The notes beneath the pieces are model-generated. The model was not told the DNA's origin, ran no database searches, and was given only the letters and a program-made list of their open reading frames with translations. Both the position numbers and the translations under genes were made by a program. Shown here one piece after another: positions 33,966 to 45,301 of a DNA stretch of 64,000 bases (the first letter of the stretch is position 1; each line of letters starts with the position of its first letter). The DNA comes from Verrucomicrobiaceae bacterium (GTDB lineage: Bacteria; Verrucomicrobiota; Verrucomicrobiia; Verrucomicrobiales; Verrucomicrobiaceae). Location of the stretch: contig JAIXZA010000009.1 of assembly GCA_027489965.1 (NCBI GenBank), positions 1 through 64,000 of the forward strand. Direction: 5' to 3'.

Positions 33966-34628
33966 TCACTCATCACGGCAACGGCGTATCGCGATGTAGG
34001 ACTTTGGCAGAAAAGGCAAAAGATACTCCGTGTGAATTTCGCAGTCTGGAAAAAGGATGTTCATTTCCTTCCGTGTAATCAGTCTTGTCGTTTCGACCAT
34101 CTCTTCGATTTCCGCTTTGGAAGGGCGAGTCATCCACCCCCAAAACGTAAAATGACGAAGCATCTTCCGCTGTACGGACCGTGGCAACCAGTGCACAAAA
34201 GGTGTTAAGTAATGAGGCTCAATCGGACACTCAAATGCAGGCGTCTGACACCAGACTGAGCGACCTACACGGCAGAGTTCTTGCGCGAACTGAATTTGAT
34301 CTTCCCACGTTCCGACATGCTCAATCACACTATTACTGTAAGCAATGTCGTAGCTCTGATTGGTAAACGTCAGCTGACAGCCATTGCCAACCAAAGTCCG
34401 AATGGAATGCAAAGGAAAGTCCTCCTGTTTGAATGCCACCTCGTGCACATTCAAAGTATCAATTCGGCCGACGACAGGCTCCTGATTCGTCCATGTGCCA
34501 GGGTACCCACCTACGTCTAGTAGCGATGCTGTGCGCAGTGGTTTAAGCCGCTGAACAAAAAGTTTAAACCGCTTTGCTCTCCAGATTTTAAAGATCTGTT
34601 GGTACACCGTGCTGATTTTGAAGGCCAT
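33966..34628 (-). CDS. SAM-dependent methyltransferase
   Basis: 220 residues. Class I methyltransferase fold with the SAM loop SLLDVGGYPGTW, the acidic residue in RIDTLNVHEV, and YDIAYSNSVIEHVGTWEDQ as motif IV. The C-terminal half has aromatic segments (FVHWLPRSVQRKMLRHFTFWGW). The sequence resembles methyltransferases of cell-surface glycan gene sets, but no such genes adjoin it. Substrate unknown. It converges on clpP. Confidence 0.82.
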   Translation of the reverse strand: MAFKISTVYQQIFKIWRAKRFKLFVQRLKPLRTASLLDVGGYPGTWTNQEPVVGRIDTLNVHEVAFKQEDFPLHSIRTLVGNGCQLTFTNQSYDIAYSNSVIEHVGTWEDQIQFAQELCRVGRSVWCQTPAFECPIEPHYLTPFVHWLPRSVQRKMLRHFTFWGWMTRPSKAEIEEMVETTRLITRKEMNILFPDCEIHTEYLLPFLPKSYIAIRRCRDE

Positions 34629-34758
34629 ACCTGGTTAAGTCCTATTTTTGATATCTGTGCGCCAGCTGAATATTGCCTAGCCCTGTGTGAAAACCAGAAG
34701 TGCACCACCATCTGCATCAGCCAATTTCAAATCCATCACCGACCAAAAGGTCTATCAT

Positions 34759-34790
34759 AAAAAGGCGAGAGGTCGATTAAACCTCTCGCC
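34759..34790 (-). terminator. Intrinsic terminator of the DUF4410-type lipoprotein gene
   Basis: On the minus strand a perfect 10-bp stem (ggcgagaggt/acctctcgcc) with a 7-base loop is followed by five T residues. It lies 14 bases after the lipoprotein stop codon. Confidence 0.93.
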
Positions 34791-34803
34791 GCGTTTGTTA
34801 TGA

Positions 34804-35346
34804 TTATTTGATATGTGACCTTGCTGTATCGGCAGTCTTTTTAGCAGCGTCGGCCATGAATGTATCCACGGTCTGAGAAGCAGCTATTCCGCCTCCAAGG
34901 CCCCAGCTATTTTTGTCAGCTTTGAGGGTATGCAGAACTGCACCGCTAGCGCCGTCTGAGAGGCGGATAGTAGCGTCAAAATAACTGCTGCCCGCACCCA
35001 TACCCACGAGCAGTCTAAGGGCAGCATTACCTTCCACAAAGCGTGTAACCTCACCACCAATCACGAGTGTGTTGGCATCAGCCTTACCTTGACGTGCGAT
35101 CAGTGTGCCAGGCTTGTTGCTGGTGATTGCAGAGGCAATTACGCCTGCAAATTTCGATCCCACAGCAGCATCTGCCCCAGAATCTGGACCTGCCGTGAAG
35201 TCTTGGATTAAAACCTTGGAATACGATTTAGAGGCGACTCCAACTGCAGCTGGACTGACTTTTGGAGATGTATCAGATACTGAACCACACGATGAGAGGG
35301 CTAGGCTTAAAAGCAGGAGAGAGGAAGTGCGGACGAGGCGTTTCAT
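34804..35346 (-). CDS. DUF4410-like lipoprotein
   Basis: 180 residues. Signal peptide with lipobox LALSSC. The mature protein has SYSKVLIQDFTAGPDSG, TLVIGGEVTRFVEGNAALRLLVGMGAGSSYFD and ATIRLSDGASGAVLHTLKADK. This pattern of a strand, a glycine-rich membrane-like segment and a repeat of strands is that of the DUF4410 lipoproteins. Function unknown; likely in the outer membrane. Single-gene unit with a strong terminator. Confidence 0.8.
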   Translation of the reverse strand: MKRLVRTSSLLLLSLALSSCGSVSDTSPKVSPAAVGVASKSYSKVLIQDFTAGPDSGADAAVGSKFAGVIASAITSNKPGTLIARQGKADANTLVIGGEVTRFVEGNAALRLLVGMGAGSSYFDATIRLSDGASGAVLHTLKADKNSWGLGGGIAASQTVDTFMADAAKKTADTARSHIK

Positions 35347-35458
35347 AGCAAGTAGATAAGATTGATTTAGCGCATGATTTAAGCGTTACTGCTGAATGGC
35401 ATCAGCAACTTAGCATCCATCTTAAATAGGTATTGTGATTAACGCAAGGAAACAACTA

Positions 35459-36910
35459 TCACGCAAACACATCCATCACAGCTTTCCCTTTCCCATCCTC
35501 AGTGACGTAGAAGGGGCGGCCTTCGATGCTGAACTCAGTCTTGGGGCTGATGCCCAGGGCGGTCATGATGGTGGCATGTAGATCCATGACGCTGACGGGG
35601 TTCTTGGTGGCGATGAGGGGACGCTCATCCGCGGTTTCTCCGTAGAGATGGCCTTTTTTGACACCTCCGCCAAACATGACAACGCTTGTGCCGCCGGTGA
35701 AGTGACGGTGCAGGCCGTAGTGCTTCATTTCGGTCAAGGTATCCACTTTAAACGTGGTCTGATCATTCGCCGTAGAGCCCGGTTTTCCCTCCATGAGCGC
35801 GTCCCGGCTGAACTCGCTAGCGATGACGATGAGCGTGCGATCCAGCAGCCCTTTGGCCTCAAGGTCACGGACGAGCTGGGCGATGGGTAGATCGATTTCT
35901 TTATGGAGCTTATCGACTGTGCTGTGGCCATCCTTATGCGTGTCCCATTGGAAGAAGGGCACGTACTCTGTGGTCACTTCCACAAAGCGAGTACCAGCCT
36001 CGATCAGCCGCCGCGCCAACAAGCAACCGCGTCCAAAGCGGCCCGTGTCATATTTGGCGTAGCTCTCTTTCGGCTCCAGGGTGATGTCAAAGGCGTCACG
36101 CTCCTTGGCACTTAGCAAGCGGTAGGCATTGTCCATGCTGCGAAGCATGGATTGCTGCTGGTAGTCGCTCATGATCTCACGATTCGGGCTTTGATCGACG
36201 AGCTTACGAAAGAGCTTATCCCGATTGGCAAAGCGTTGAGCGTCCATGCCTTTCGGCGGCTTCACGGACTGTGCGGCCTCTTCTGGATAAGGCAGATTCA
36301 TCGGCCCGAATTCGCTGCCAAAAAATCCTGCCGTGGTGAAGGCCTTCAATTCTTCGCTTTCACCCACCCCTTCAAGTCGCTGACCGATATTGACAAAAGC
36401 TGGCATCACCGAGTTACGTGGGCCGAGCACTTTCGCCATCCAGGCTCCTATATGCGGACAGGCGACCGTCTGTGGCGGTACATAACCCGTATGCCAGTGA
36501 TACTGATGACGACTGTGCAAAATGCTTCCTAGATCCGGCTGCACGGCACTGCGGATGAGTGTTCCGCGATCCATCACTTGGGCGATGTTTTCCAGACCTT
36601 GGCAGATTTTGATCCCATCGACCGATGTCTGAATCGCCGGAAATGTGCTGAGCATCTTTTTCACCTCCAGCCCCTTTTCAAAAGGCAGGTAGCCTTTGGG
36701 ATCAAAGGTGTCTGGTGCAGCCATACCGCCCGCCATCCATAGCAAGATGCAGGCATCAGCTTTGGCTGGTGGATGCGTGACAGATTCGCCCGTCTTCCCC
36801 CAAATGGCACGAGGCTCACCCGTCATCCAAGCAGCTGTGCTGGCAGCTGCGAGTTTTTTGATAAAGTCGCGACGAACGATGTGCTCAGGCAGTGAAGGAT
36901 CGATTTCCAT
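35459..36910 (-). CDS. DUF1501 protein, Tat-exported (sulfatase-fold relative)
   Basis: 483 residues. Twin-arginine signal near the start (IVRRDFIKKLAAAS). The DUF1501 signatures are visible: ILLWMAGGMAAPDTFDPKG, CQGLENIAQVMDRGTLIRS, RQYHWHTGY-like SRHQYHWHTGYVPP, WDTHKDGHSTVDKLHKEID and VIASEFSRDA. The family is abundant in Planctomycetes and Verrucomicrobia and usually sits beside a DUF1549/DUF1553 cytochrome protein; here no such partner is present. The reaction is unknown. It follows the small hypothetical gene at 36961 in the same direction. Confidence 0.92.
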   Translation of the reverse strand: MEIDPSLPEHIVRRDFIKKLAAASTAAWMTGEPRAIWGKTGESVTHPPAKADACILLWMAGGMAAPDTFDPKGYLPFEKGLEVKKMLSTFPAIQTSVDGIKICQGLENIAQVMDRGTLIRSAVQPDLGSILHSRHQYHWHTGYVPPQTVACPHIGAWMAKVLGPRNSVMPAFVNIGQRLEGVGESEELKAFTTAGFFGSEFGPMNLPYPEEAAQSVKPPKGMDAQRFANRDKLFRKLVDQSPNREIMSDYQQQSMLRSMDNAYRLLSAKERDAFDITLEPKESYAKYDTGRFGRGCLLARRLIEAGTRFVEVTTEYVPFFQWDTHKDGHSTVDKLHKEIDLPIAQLVRDLEAKGLLDRTLIVIASEFSRDALMEGKPGSTANDQTTFKVDTLTEMKHYGLHRHFTGGTSVVMFGGGVKKGHLYGETADERPLIATKNPVSVMDLHATIMTALGISPKTEFSIEGRPFYVTEDGKGKAVMDVFA

Positions 36911-36960
36911 GTCTGAGAAATAACGTGATGATCTGTCAAAACCTTACCAAAAGAGAAGGT

Positions 36961-37644
36961 TCATGCACCCAGACTCAGATACTCACGCACGGTGTGATTC
37001 ATGGCGCGTCGAGCAGGCGGAAAGGCACTTGCGACATGTGTGAGCGTATCGTCTAGCGCAAATTCACCCGCCAGTGCATGTCGGCCTGCTGCTTCGAGAT
37101 GACTGACGACGACTTGCTCATAATACTCCACATCCGGTGCGCCACGGCGCTCTGCGCGATGATGCAAAAAATCAGGATACAGGCTGGTCAAAACGAGAAA
37201 CTGATTGGCGCATTGCACATGGATGAAGAAGCGCTCATGAGGACCTGCATGTTCCAGTGCTGAGATGTAGTCGATACTGTAAAGACTATCCAAGCGGTGT
37301 GCAGGAAGCTTTTGTTCAGCCGTAGCAGGCAGGCCAAAATCCGCACAGACGACCGCCATGTAGTCAGCCACTTCCAGGTCGTCCACGCCAGCGCGCTTCA
37401 AGGTGTGGCGGACGAGCACAAAGAAAAACAGCTCAGGGGAAAGCATGCCTGCCTTTCGATTCACGAGCATAGCCTCAAAAAGCTTCGGGTGATCCAGGAT
37501 CATCTTCACCGCCTCTGGATCATCAAGTAAAGAGACGATGCCATCACGATCCTTTTGAGTCAGAGCCAGCGCGTCGCGGATGAACTGCCAATCGGTGGCA
37601 GTGAAACGATACCAACAACCAGGCCGAGGAAAACGAGTCATCAT
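36961..37644 (-). CDS. Conserved-looking hypothetical protein
   Basis: 227 residues, soluble, mainly helical, no signal peptide. Begins MMTRFPRPGCWYRFTATDWQ. Segments such as LLDDPEAVKMILDHPKLFEAMLVNR, SPELFFFVLVRHTLKRAGVDD and YYEQVVVSHLEAAGRHALAGEF read as a compact helical fold. No domain recognised. It is transcribed toward the DUF1501 gene with 50 bases between them. Confidence 0.75.
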   Translation of the reverse strand: MMTRFPRPGCWYRFTATDWQFIRDALALTQKDRDGIVSLLDDPEAVKMILDHPKLFEAMLVNRKAGMLSPELFFFVLVRHTLKRAGVDDLEVADYMAVVCADFGLPATAEQKLPAHRLDSLYSIDYISALEHAGPHERFFIHVQCANQFLVLTSLYPDFLHHRAERRGAPDVEYYEQVVVSHLEAAGRHALAGEFALDDTLTHVASAFPPARRAMNHTVREYLSLGA

Positions 37645-37809
37645 AGTTTTGGATTGGGTTACCTATGAAGCCTTAAAGCATGGGTCATGCCAGAAAGCAT
37701 CACGGTTACTCTGATGCCGTTTAGTTTAGCCATGTTCGAAAACATTTTCTGAAGCTTTAATTTGAAAGAAAACCTTCTGTTAAAAAATCGATTCTGTTAG
37801 TCTCTGGAT

Positions 37810-38301
37810 ATGAAATCCATTTTCATCCTCTTGCCGTCCGCACTTTTAGTGATCAGCGCCTGCGAAGCCCCGCCATCGTCGGGTTACAATCCGATTAGGA
37901 CCAGCAACCGAAAAACTCAAGAGCGCGACACCGGATCAGCTGGCATTTACTCGATGGGCGGATTCAGTGCAGCCAATCCACCGATGAAGGCAGGCGAGAC
38001 ATCCAACGCCTACCGTGAGCGAATGGACCGCCAGCAACGCGATAGCTTGCCGGACGCCCAAGTCCTCTATCAAAACAGCGCCTCAGATGCCTTCGGCCGC
38101 AACACGCAAACTGGCGTCATTCAACAAAGCGGCGGCGTGACAAGAGAAGTCTTCATTGGTAATCAGCCCGTTTATCCAGGTCAGTCGATCTACCCGCCTA
38201 ATCAATACAACGGCACACTCCAACCCGGCTACGTCCCAACAGGAACGACCGCTGTCTATGATCCAGTCACTGGCCGAGTTATCCCTGTGCGCAGGCGATG
38301 A
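37810..38301 (+). CDS. Small lipoprotein, unknown function
   Basis: 163 residues. Signal peptide with lipobox VISAC. The mature part is low-complexity, rich in Gly, Pro, Asn, Gln, Tyr (SGYNPIRTSNRKTQ, YPGQSIYPPNQYNGTLQPGY) and ends in basic RVIPVRRR. It is probably an envelope-associated structural protein. It lies 71 bases before a methyltransferase gene. Confidence 0.72.
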   Translation: MKSIFILLPSALLVISACEAPPSSGYNPIRTSNRKTQERDTGSAGIYSMGGFSAANPPMKAGETSNAYRERMDRQQRDSLPDAQVLYQNSASDAFGRNTQTGVIQQSGGVTREVFIGNQPVYPGQSIYPPNQYNGTLQPGYVPTGTTAVYDPVTGRVIPVRRR

Positions 38302-38372
38302 ATGGTTCTATTCATCAATCTTTCAAAGTGACCCAGCATTGACAAGCCAAGCTAAAGCCGTTTTTAGAGACC

Positions 38373-39158
38373 ATGCCCGAACTACGCGATTGGTATGATA
38401 CACCACTCTATTACGACATTATCTTTGATGCAGACACCCCCAAAGAAGGTGCCTTTCTGGATGCTCTTCATGAGCGTTATGGTCGGGCAGGAAAATCGCG
38501 CCATTTGCTGGAGCCTGCCTGTGGTAGCGGTCGACTAGTTTCAGAAATGGCTAGGCGCGGATGGAAAGTCAGCGGCTTTGATGGCAATGCACGAATGCTG
38601 GACTTCGCCAAAGAGCGCCTCCAACAGCAAGGTCTGAAGGCGAAGATTTGGGAAGACTGGATGCAGAGCTTTGAATTGCCGAAGCTCCAGACTTTTGACT
38701 TGGCTCACTGTCTCGTTAGCACCTTCAAATACCTGCTCAAAGAACAAGACGCCGTCGCCTGCCTTCAACGTGTCGCTTCTGCACTTAAACCCGGCGCCAT
38801 CTTTGCACTGGGGGTGCATCTTACGGATTACAGTTCCATCAAAGAAGAGCATGAACGCTGGGTCGCTGAGCGAGACGGCATTAAGGTCACTTGCAATACC
38901 CACACCTGGCCTGCTGACCGAAAAAAACGGCTCGAAGACCTGCGCACACGCCTGACCATCCTGGACTCGGGCCGCCGACATGTGCAAGAGACCCGCTGGC
39001 AGTTCCGCACCTACAATGCTAAACAAATGCGCGCACTTTTGGCTAAGGTGCCTGCCTTTGAACTGGTTGCCTGTTATGACTTCACCTATAACCTGCTGTC
39101 CCCACGTGAACTGGACGACAGCTATGCAGACGTGGTGCTGGTCTTGAAGAAAAGCTAG
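38373..39158 (+). CDS. SAM-dependent methyltransferase
   Basis: 261 residues. Class I fold with SAM-binding HLLEPACGSGRLVSEMARRGW, acidic GFDGNARML, and motif IV-like FDLAHCLVSTFKYLL. LVGVH-type strand IFALGVHLTDY follows. It resembles small-molecule or lipid methyltransferases of the Methyltransf_25/11 group; substrate unknown. It begins 71 bases after the small lipoprotein gene. Confidence 0.85.
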   Translation: MPELRDWYDTPLYYDIIFDADTPKEGAFLDALHERYGRAGKSRHLLEPACGSGRLVSEMARRGWKVSGFDGNARMLDFAKERLQQQGLKAKIWEDWMQSFELPKLQTFDLAHCLVSTFKYLLKEQDAVACLQRVASALKPGAIFALGVHLTDYSSIKEEHERWVAERDGIKVTCNTHTWPADRKKRLEDLRTRLTILDSGRRHVQETRWQFRTYNAKQMRALLAKVPAFELVACYDFTYNLLSPRELDDSYADVVLVLKKS

Positions 39159-39267
39159 TCATCGCCAGCATCGACATTGTAGAACTTCGGGATAAATGCT
39201 GATTCACGGCTGCCTGGAAGAAAACAAGTGACAGCTTTGGGCTTTTTATAATGAACACCTGCTATCC

Positions 39268-40875
39268 ATGAAACAATCCTTTTTCTGCGGTCTTCTCCTT
39301 CTTGGGATAACCTCTTATCTTTTATCTGCTGAAATCAAAGAAGGCGAGATGGCAGGCTATCTCTTTGGGCCAGCTGAAAAAGTACCGGAGGATTTTAATG
39401 GAGGCTTCTCACTCTATGCGGCGGCTTGGCCACTGGTAGAGACATACCCAGGACACAAATTTCAAACAGGCCTCTGCGGCACTTGGATGCATCCTCAGTA
39501 TGAAGAAGGACAAAAACCGAAGGAGAAATGCTACACAGACATTGAAGGTGGACTCGGTTGGTGGCGTGACACGCATTTCCCCAGCACGACGCCGAAGTTC
39601 ATCATGGGTGGTGTTGGCGCAAACTTTAGTCTGATTGCCAACGGCCCGGGCTATGGCGCTGGCACTTGGGAAAAGCCGCGCGGCCAATATGGCGTGGCGC
39701 AGTTGAGTCCTTGGCTCTTGTTTCCTTTAGATGGTCTCAATTTAAAGCAAGGCACCAGCGGCGAGCTTTTTGGCTATGGCTACCTGCCACTACCGCTGAC
39801 CAACCAAAAAACAACCACCGCAAACAAGAAATTGCTCACTGGCAACCATAGCTGGACACTCTTTCTCAATACCGCCAATTTCAAAGGGCCAGCCACCTTT
39901 TTCACCCCTTTCTTCTGGTCGCAGGCTGCACTCGAACATCCTGAATGGGCAGGCAAGCTTCTCGATTCACGTCCCGCTGAACCTAACAAAGCCATTCAAA
40001 TGGAAACACAACATGTGCCTGCCATTTTGACCCAGGATGAAGCAGGCAAAGCATTCGCGCGTGTCGCACCGACAAGGTTCCCTATTGGGTCCGATGGCAC
40101 ATCCACCGTACTGCATCGCCTGACAGCCTACAAAAAGGCGGCGTTATGGGATGATGTGGAAAAATGGTTCGCTGGTGGAGTTCCGACAGATGGCACCATC
40201 AAAGCGGATTCCTCAGCCGTGCATACTTTTCGTGAGGGCGGCGGATCAAATTGGAGTATCTATCCCCCTGGCACCAAGCGCGAACAAAAAGTGCCTTTAG
40301 CCTGGAAGTCTTTTGCCACCTCGTTCACCCCAGACCCAATCACCTTCAGCTACAAATGGAACGAGCAACTCACCATCATCAGTAACTCTCTCGTAACTCT
40401 GCCCGAATACTACACGCTGGACACCGATGGCAAGAAGCCACTCTGGACAGTCATACAGCCAAAGGACATAGCCACCAATCTAGGACTTACGAAGCATCAG
40501 TTTGCCACGCCAGAAGAAAAGCCACAGGAACCTCGCACCACGCCAGATGAGACCGACAGCTGCTGGAAAAAACCCGGACCTGTTGCAGGTCCATTTAAAG
40601 CCAAACTCGGCGATGGCAGCACTGTCACCTACTACTGGTATCGATTTGCTGATCAGCCCGCCATGCTCAATGCGGATCTGACCATGGAGGAGCGTGAGCA
40701 AGTGCAAACCCGAGTCGAAAAACTACATCGCACATGGACCAAAGATCGTAATTACCTGACTCCGCCAGATCACGGTACGCTTGCCAGCATTGATCCCGCT
40801 TTGATCCTTACTCCGCCCAAAGGTTTTGAGATCGGCTATGTTCCCATCGCCACGCGTCAAGAGATCGAGAAGTAG
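39268..40875 (+). CDS. Secreted protein of unknown function next to a sulfatase
   Basis: 535 residues with a signal peptide (MKQSFFCGLLLLGITSYLLSA). The mature part is rich in aromatic residues and Gly/Pro (ETYPGHKFQTGLCGTWMHPQY, GVGANFSLIANGPGYGAG, LSPWLLFPLDG), like secreted Verrucomicrobia and Planctomycetes proteins of unknown fold. No domain recognised. The stop codon sits 15 bases before the sulfatase ATG, so the two are probably an operon. Confidence 0.72.
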   Translation: MKQSFFCGLLLLGITSYLLSAEIKEGEMAGYLFGPAEKVPEDFNGGFSLYAAAWPLVETYPGHKFQTGLCGTWMHPQYEEGQKPKEKCYTDIEGGLGWWRDTHFPSTTPKFIMGGVGANFSLIANGPGYGAGTWEKPRGQYGVAQLSPWLLFPLDGLNLKQGTSGELFGYGYLPLPLTNQKTTTANKKLLTGNHSWTLFLNTANFKGPATFFTPFFWSQAALEHPEWAGKLLDSRPAEPNKAIQMETQHVPAILTQDEAGKAFARVAPTRFPIGSDGTSTVLHRLTAYKKAALWDDVEKWFAGGVPTDGTIKADSSAVHTFREGGGSNWSIYPPGTKREQKVPLAWKSFATSFTPDPITFSYKWNEQLTIISNSLVTLPEYYTLDTDGKKPLWTVIQPKDIATNLGLTKHQFATPEEKPQEPRTTPDETDSCWKKPGPVAGPFKAKLGDGSTVTYYWYRFADQPAMLNADLTMEEREQVQTRVEKLHRTWTKDRNYLTPPDHGTLASIDPALILTPPKGFEIGYVPIATRQEIEK

Positions 40876-40890
40876 GTGCCTCAAACCCCT

Positions 40891-42419
<1,529 letters not shown>

Positions 42420-42423
<4 letters not shown>

Positions 42424-43979
42424 CACCCGTTTCCATCTTCAATGACGTCATCGGGCCCGTGATGCGCGGCCCTTCCAGTTCCCACTGTGCTGCCGCGCTT
42501 CGCATCGGAAGACTCGCAAGAGATTTGATGGACGGTGAGATCACTGAGGTCCTTGTCGAATTTGATCGTAAAGGCTCCTTACCGACAACTCACGATAGTC
42601 AGGGCAGCGACATGGGCCTCTTTGGAGGGTTACTCGGCTGGGAAGCCGATGATGAGAGGTTGCCAAACTCCGCTCAAGCACTCACAGCAGCTGGGATCGA
42701 CCTCCGCATCGAAACCGTTGATGTGAGTGATCCACATCCAAACACCTATCGACTCACATTACGCAACAAATGTGAAACACACTCAATCATCGCCATCTCC
42801 ACCGGCGGAGGCATGATGGAGGTGCTTAGCATTGACGGAGTCTCGATGCACATGGATGGAGGGTATCATGAAACTTTGATCTCTTTGCCTAAAGACATCA
42901 TGGTCCGTTTCGAGGCCGATGAAGTCATCCAACACAATCGAGGTGACACCACTCTTTGGCAGATCAAATCCAACACATTCGTTCCACCAGAGTCATTAGA
43001 TTTATTGAGTCCGATTTCAGTCAAGCGGCTCTTCCCAGTCCTCCCGGTGCCCTCTCGTCAAGACATACGCGTGCCCTTTACGAACTGTTCAGAAATGCTG
43101 CAATATGACAGCGACAAAAACACGCCTCTGTGGCAACTCGCTATCGAGTATGAGATGGCTCGTGGTAATTTCTCTGAACGTGAAGTCATCGACAAGATGA
43201 TCGCCATCATCCGCATCCTGCGTAAGTCAATCGCCAGCGGTATTGCAGGCACCAGCTACGCAGATCGTGTGCTCGGCCATCAAAGCGGGCGCTTCGCTGA
43301 ACTCATGAATGCAGGTCGCTTGCTCGATGGTGGAGCACTAAATCGTATGGTTCTCTATGTCACCGCCTTGATGGAAGTGAAGAGTAGCATGGGCGTCATC
43401 GTCGCCGCTCCGACGGCTGGCGCTTGCGCAGCACTGCCAGGAGCCGTGATTGCGATGGCAGAGGTCATGAACCATGATGAAGAAGCCATGGCCAAAGCCA
43501 TGCTCGCTGCGGGATTGATCGGCGTGTTCATTGCCACACGCTGGACCTTCGCCGCAGAAGTCGGTGGCTGTCAGGCAGAGGGTGGCTCAGCAGCCAGCAT
43601 GGCCGCAGCTGCCCTCATCACTCTTGCTGCTGGCACGCGCGATCAAGGCATCGCCGCAGCCTCCATGGCCTTCCAAAGCATGCTTGGCCTGATTTGTGAT
43701 CCCATCGCTAATCGTGTCGAAGCTCCCTGCTTGGGCAAGAACGTTATGGCCGCCAGCAATGCCCTCTCCTGTGCCAACATGGCCCTCGCTGACTTTGACC
43801 CGCTCATCCCACTCGATGAAGTCATCGACGCAGCTAAAAACGTATCCAGCATGATGCCCCGCGAGCACCGTTGCACCTCCCTCGGCGGTCTGGCCATCAC
43901 GCCAACATCCCTAGAGATTGAACGCAAACTTGCTGGAATGAAGACCAAAGGCTGTGGCAGCTGCGCCTGTCTTACATGA
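42420..43979 (+). CDS. sdaA: L-serine ammonia-lyase, single-chain iron-sulfur type
   Basis: 519 residues. Converts L-serine to pyruvate and ammonia. N-terminal beta domain (SIFNDVIGPVMRGPSSSHCAAALR), C-terminal alpha domain (APTAGACAALPGAVIA, GLICDPIANRVEAPCLGKN), and a C-terminal CGSCACL. The cysteines fit the [4Fe-4S] cluster of the bacterial serine dehydratase. Translation is probably coupled to the sulfatase by the ATGA overlap, an unexpected pairing. Beta and alpha domains are fused, as in E. coli SdaA. Confidence 0.95.
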
Positions 43980-44061
43980 TAAAGCTGGCGCTCAACTGGA
44001 TGTGGAATCTCTGCAATAAAAAATGAATGAACAAGCTAGCAGTCTCTGTTCATGTCTGCTG

Positions 44062-45300
44062 ATGAAGTACTTTACCATCTTTCTTCTTTCCGTCCTCTCC
44101 ACGCAACTCTACGCCGAAAAAGTGGGCCCGTGGGATATAGATGGATTAAAAAACAAGGTGCCGACAGTGAATTGGATCGACCAAACAAAACCGATTCATT
44201 CACTCACTTATGAAGGAGAAAAGTACAAAGACCATTATTCGGAGGTCTTTGCCTTTTATGCTTCACCGATCACCCTCGGAGCCGCCAAGCCTGGATGTAA
44301 GTTTCCAGGCATTGTCTGCATTCATGGCGGCGGCGGGACAGCCTTTGCTGAATGGGTGCAGCTTTGGGCAAAGCGAGGCTATGCAGCCATCGCTATGGAT
44401 CTAAATGGTTCACGTCCACCCGAACCTATTTTTGATACCCAAGGATTAGCCGCGGGCAATGGACACCGAGGCGTCCGCGTCCGTTTATCAAAAGGTGGCC
44501 CACCCCATGGCCATCTCGAAAAATTTGACAGCATCGGTGGCGATACCAGCGATGACTGGCCGTACCATGCTGCGGCGAGCGTGATGCGTGCGCATACTTT
44601 ACTGCGTAGCTTCGCTGAAGTGGATGCAGATAATACAGCGGTCACTGGTATCAGCTGGGGTGGTTACACGACTTGCCTTGTGGCCTCACTAGATGATCGG
44701 TTCAAGGCGGCGGTGCCCGTTTATGGCTGCGGTTTTCTGCACGAAGGCGAGTCGGTACAAAAGCCTAGTATCGACAAACTCGGCGACCGTAAAGCAGCCT
44801 GGGTCAAAGAGTACGATCCAGGCAGTCTGCTGCCGCGCTGCAATGTGCCAATCTTTTTTGTGAACGGAACCAATGACATTCATTACGTTCTCGACAGCTA
44901 CATGAAAAGTTATGCCGTGGTGCCTGGCGAGAAGCAAATGCGTATCCAGGTGAACATGCCGCATGGTCATCAACCAGGCTGGGCACCCAATGAGATCGGT
45001 CTTTTCATCGATTCCAAATGTCGTGGAGGAAAAGCACTGCCAATTCCTGGCGATCCGACCATTAAAGGTGATCAAGTCGAAGTCATCTGCAAAACCGTCA
45101 CCGCACTCAAATCAGCCGCCATGAACTATACGACCGACGCCGGGCCACGCTCTAAACGCAAGTGGAATACTGTCCCAGCGACCATCAGTGGAGATGTCGT
45201 GATAGCCTCAAAACCACCCGTAGAAGCCAACACATGGTTTATCAGCATCACCGATGAGCGCGGCGCGATGGTGACCACGCCTGTAAAAATTCTTCCCTGA
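44062..45300 (+). CDS. Secreted alpha/beta-hydrolase (dienelactone-hydrolase / acetyl-esterase-like)
   Basis: 412 residues from ATG 44062, which begins a clean signal peptide (MKYFTIFLLSVLSTQLYA). PGIVCIHGGGGTAFAEW is the oxyanion region, GISWGGYTTCLVASLDD holds the nucleophile serine, and MPHGHQPGW the catalytic His. The substrate may be an acetylated sugar (inference from the neighbouring genes). It is followed within two bases by the convergent DUF1080 gene. Confidence 0.88.
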   Translation: MKYFTIFLLSVLSTQLYAEKVGPWDIDGLKNKVPTVNWIDQTKPIHSLTYEGEKYKDHYSEVFAFYASPITLGAAKPGCKFPGIVCIHGGGGTAFAEWVQLWAKRGYAAIAMDLNGSRPPEPIFDTQGLAAGNGHRGVRVRLSKGGPPHGHLEKFDSIGGDTSDDWPYHAAASVMRAHTLLRSFAEVDADNTAVTGISWGGYTTCLVASLDDRFKAAVPVYGCGFLHEGESVQKPSIDKLGDRKAAWVKEYDPGSLLPRCNVPIFFVNGTNDIHYVLDSYMKSYAVVPGEKQMRIQVNMPHGHQPGWAPNEIGLFIDSKCRGGKALPIPGDPTIKGDQVEVICKTVTALKSAAMNYTTDAGPRSKRKWNTVPATISGDVVIASKPPVEANTWFISITDERGAMVTTPVKILP

Positions 45301-45301
45301 T

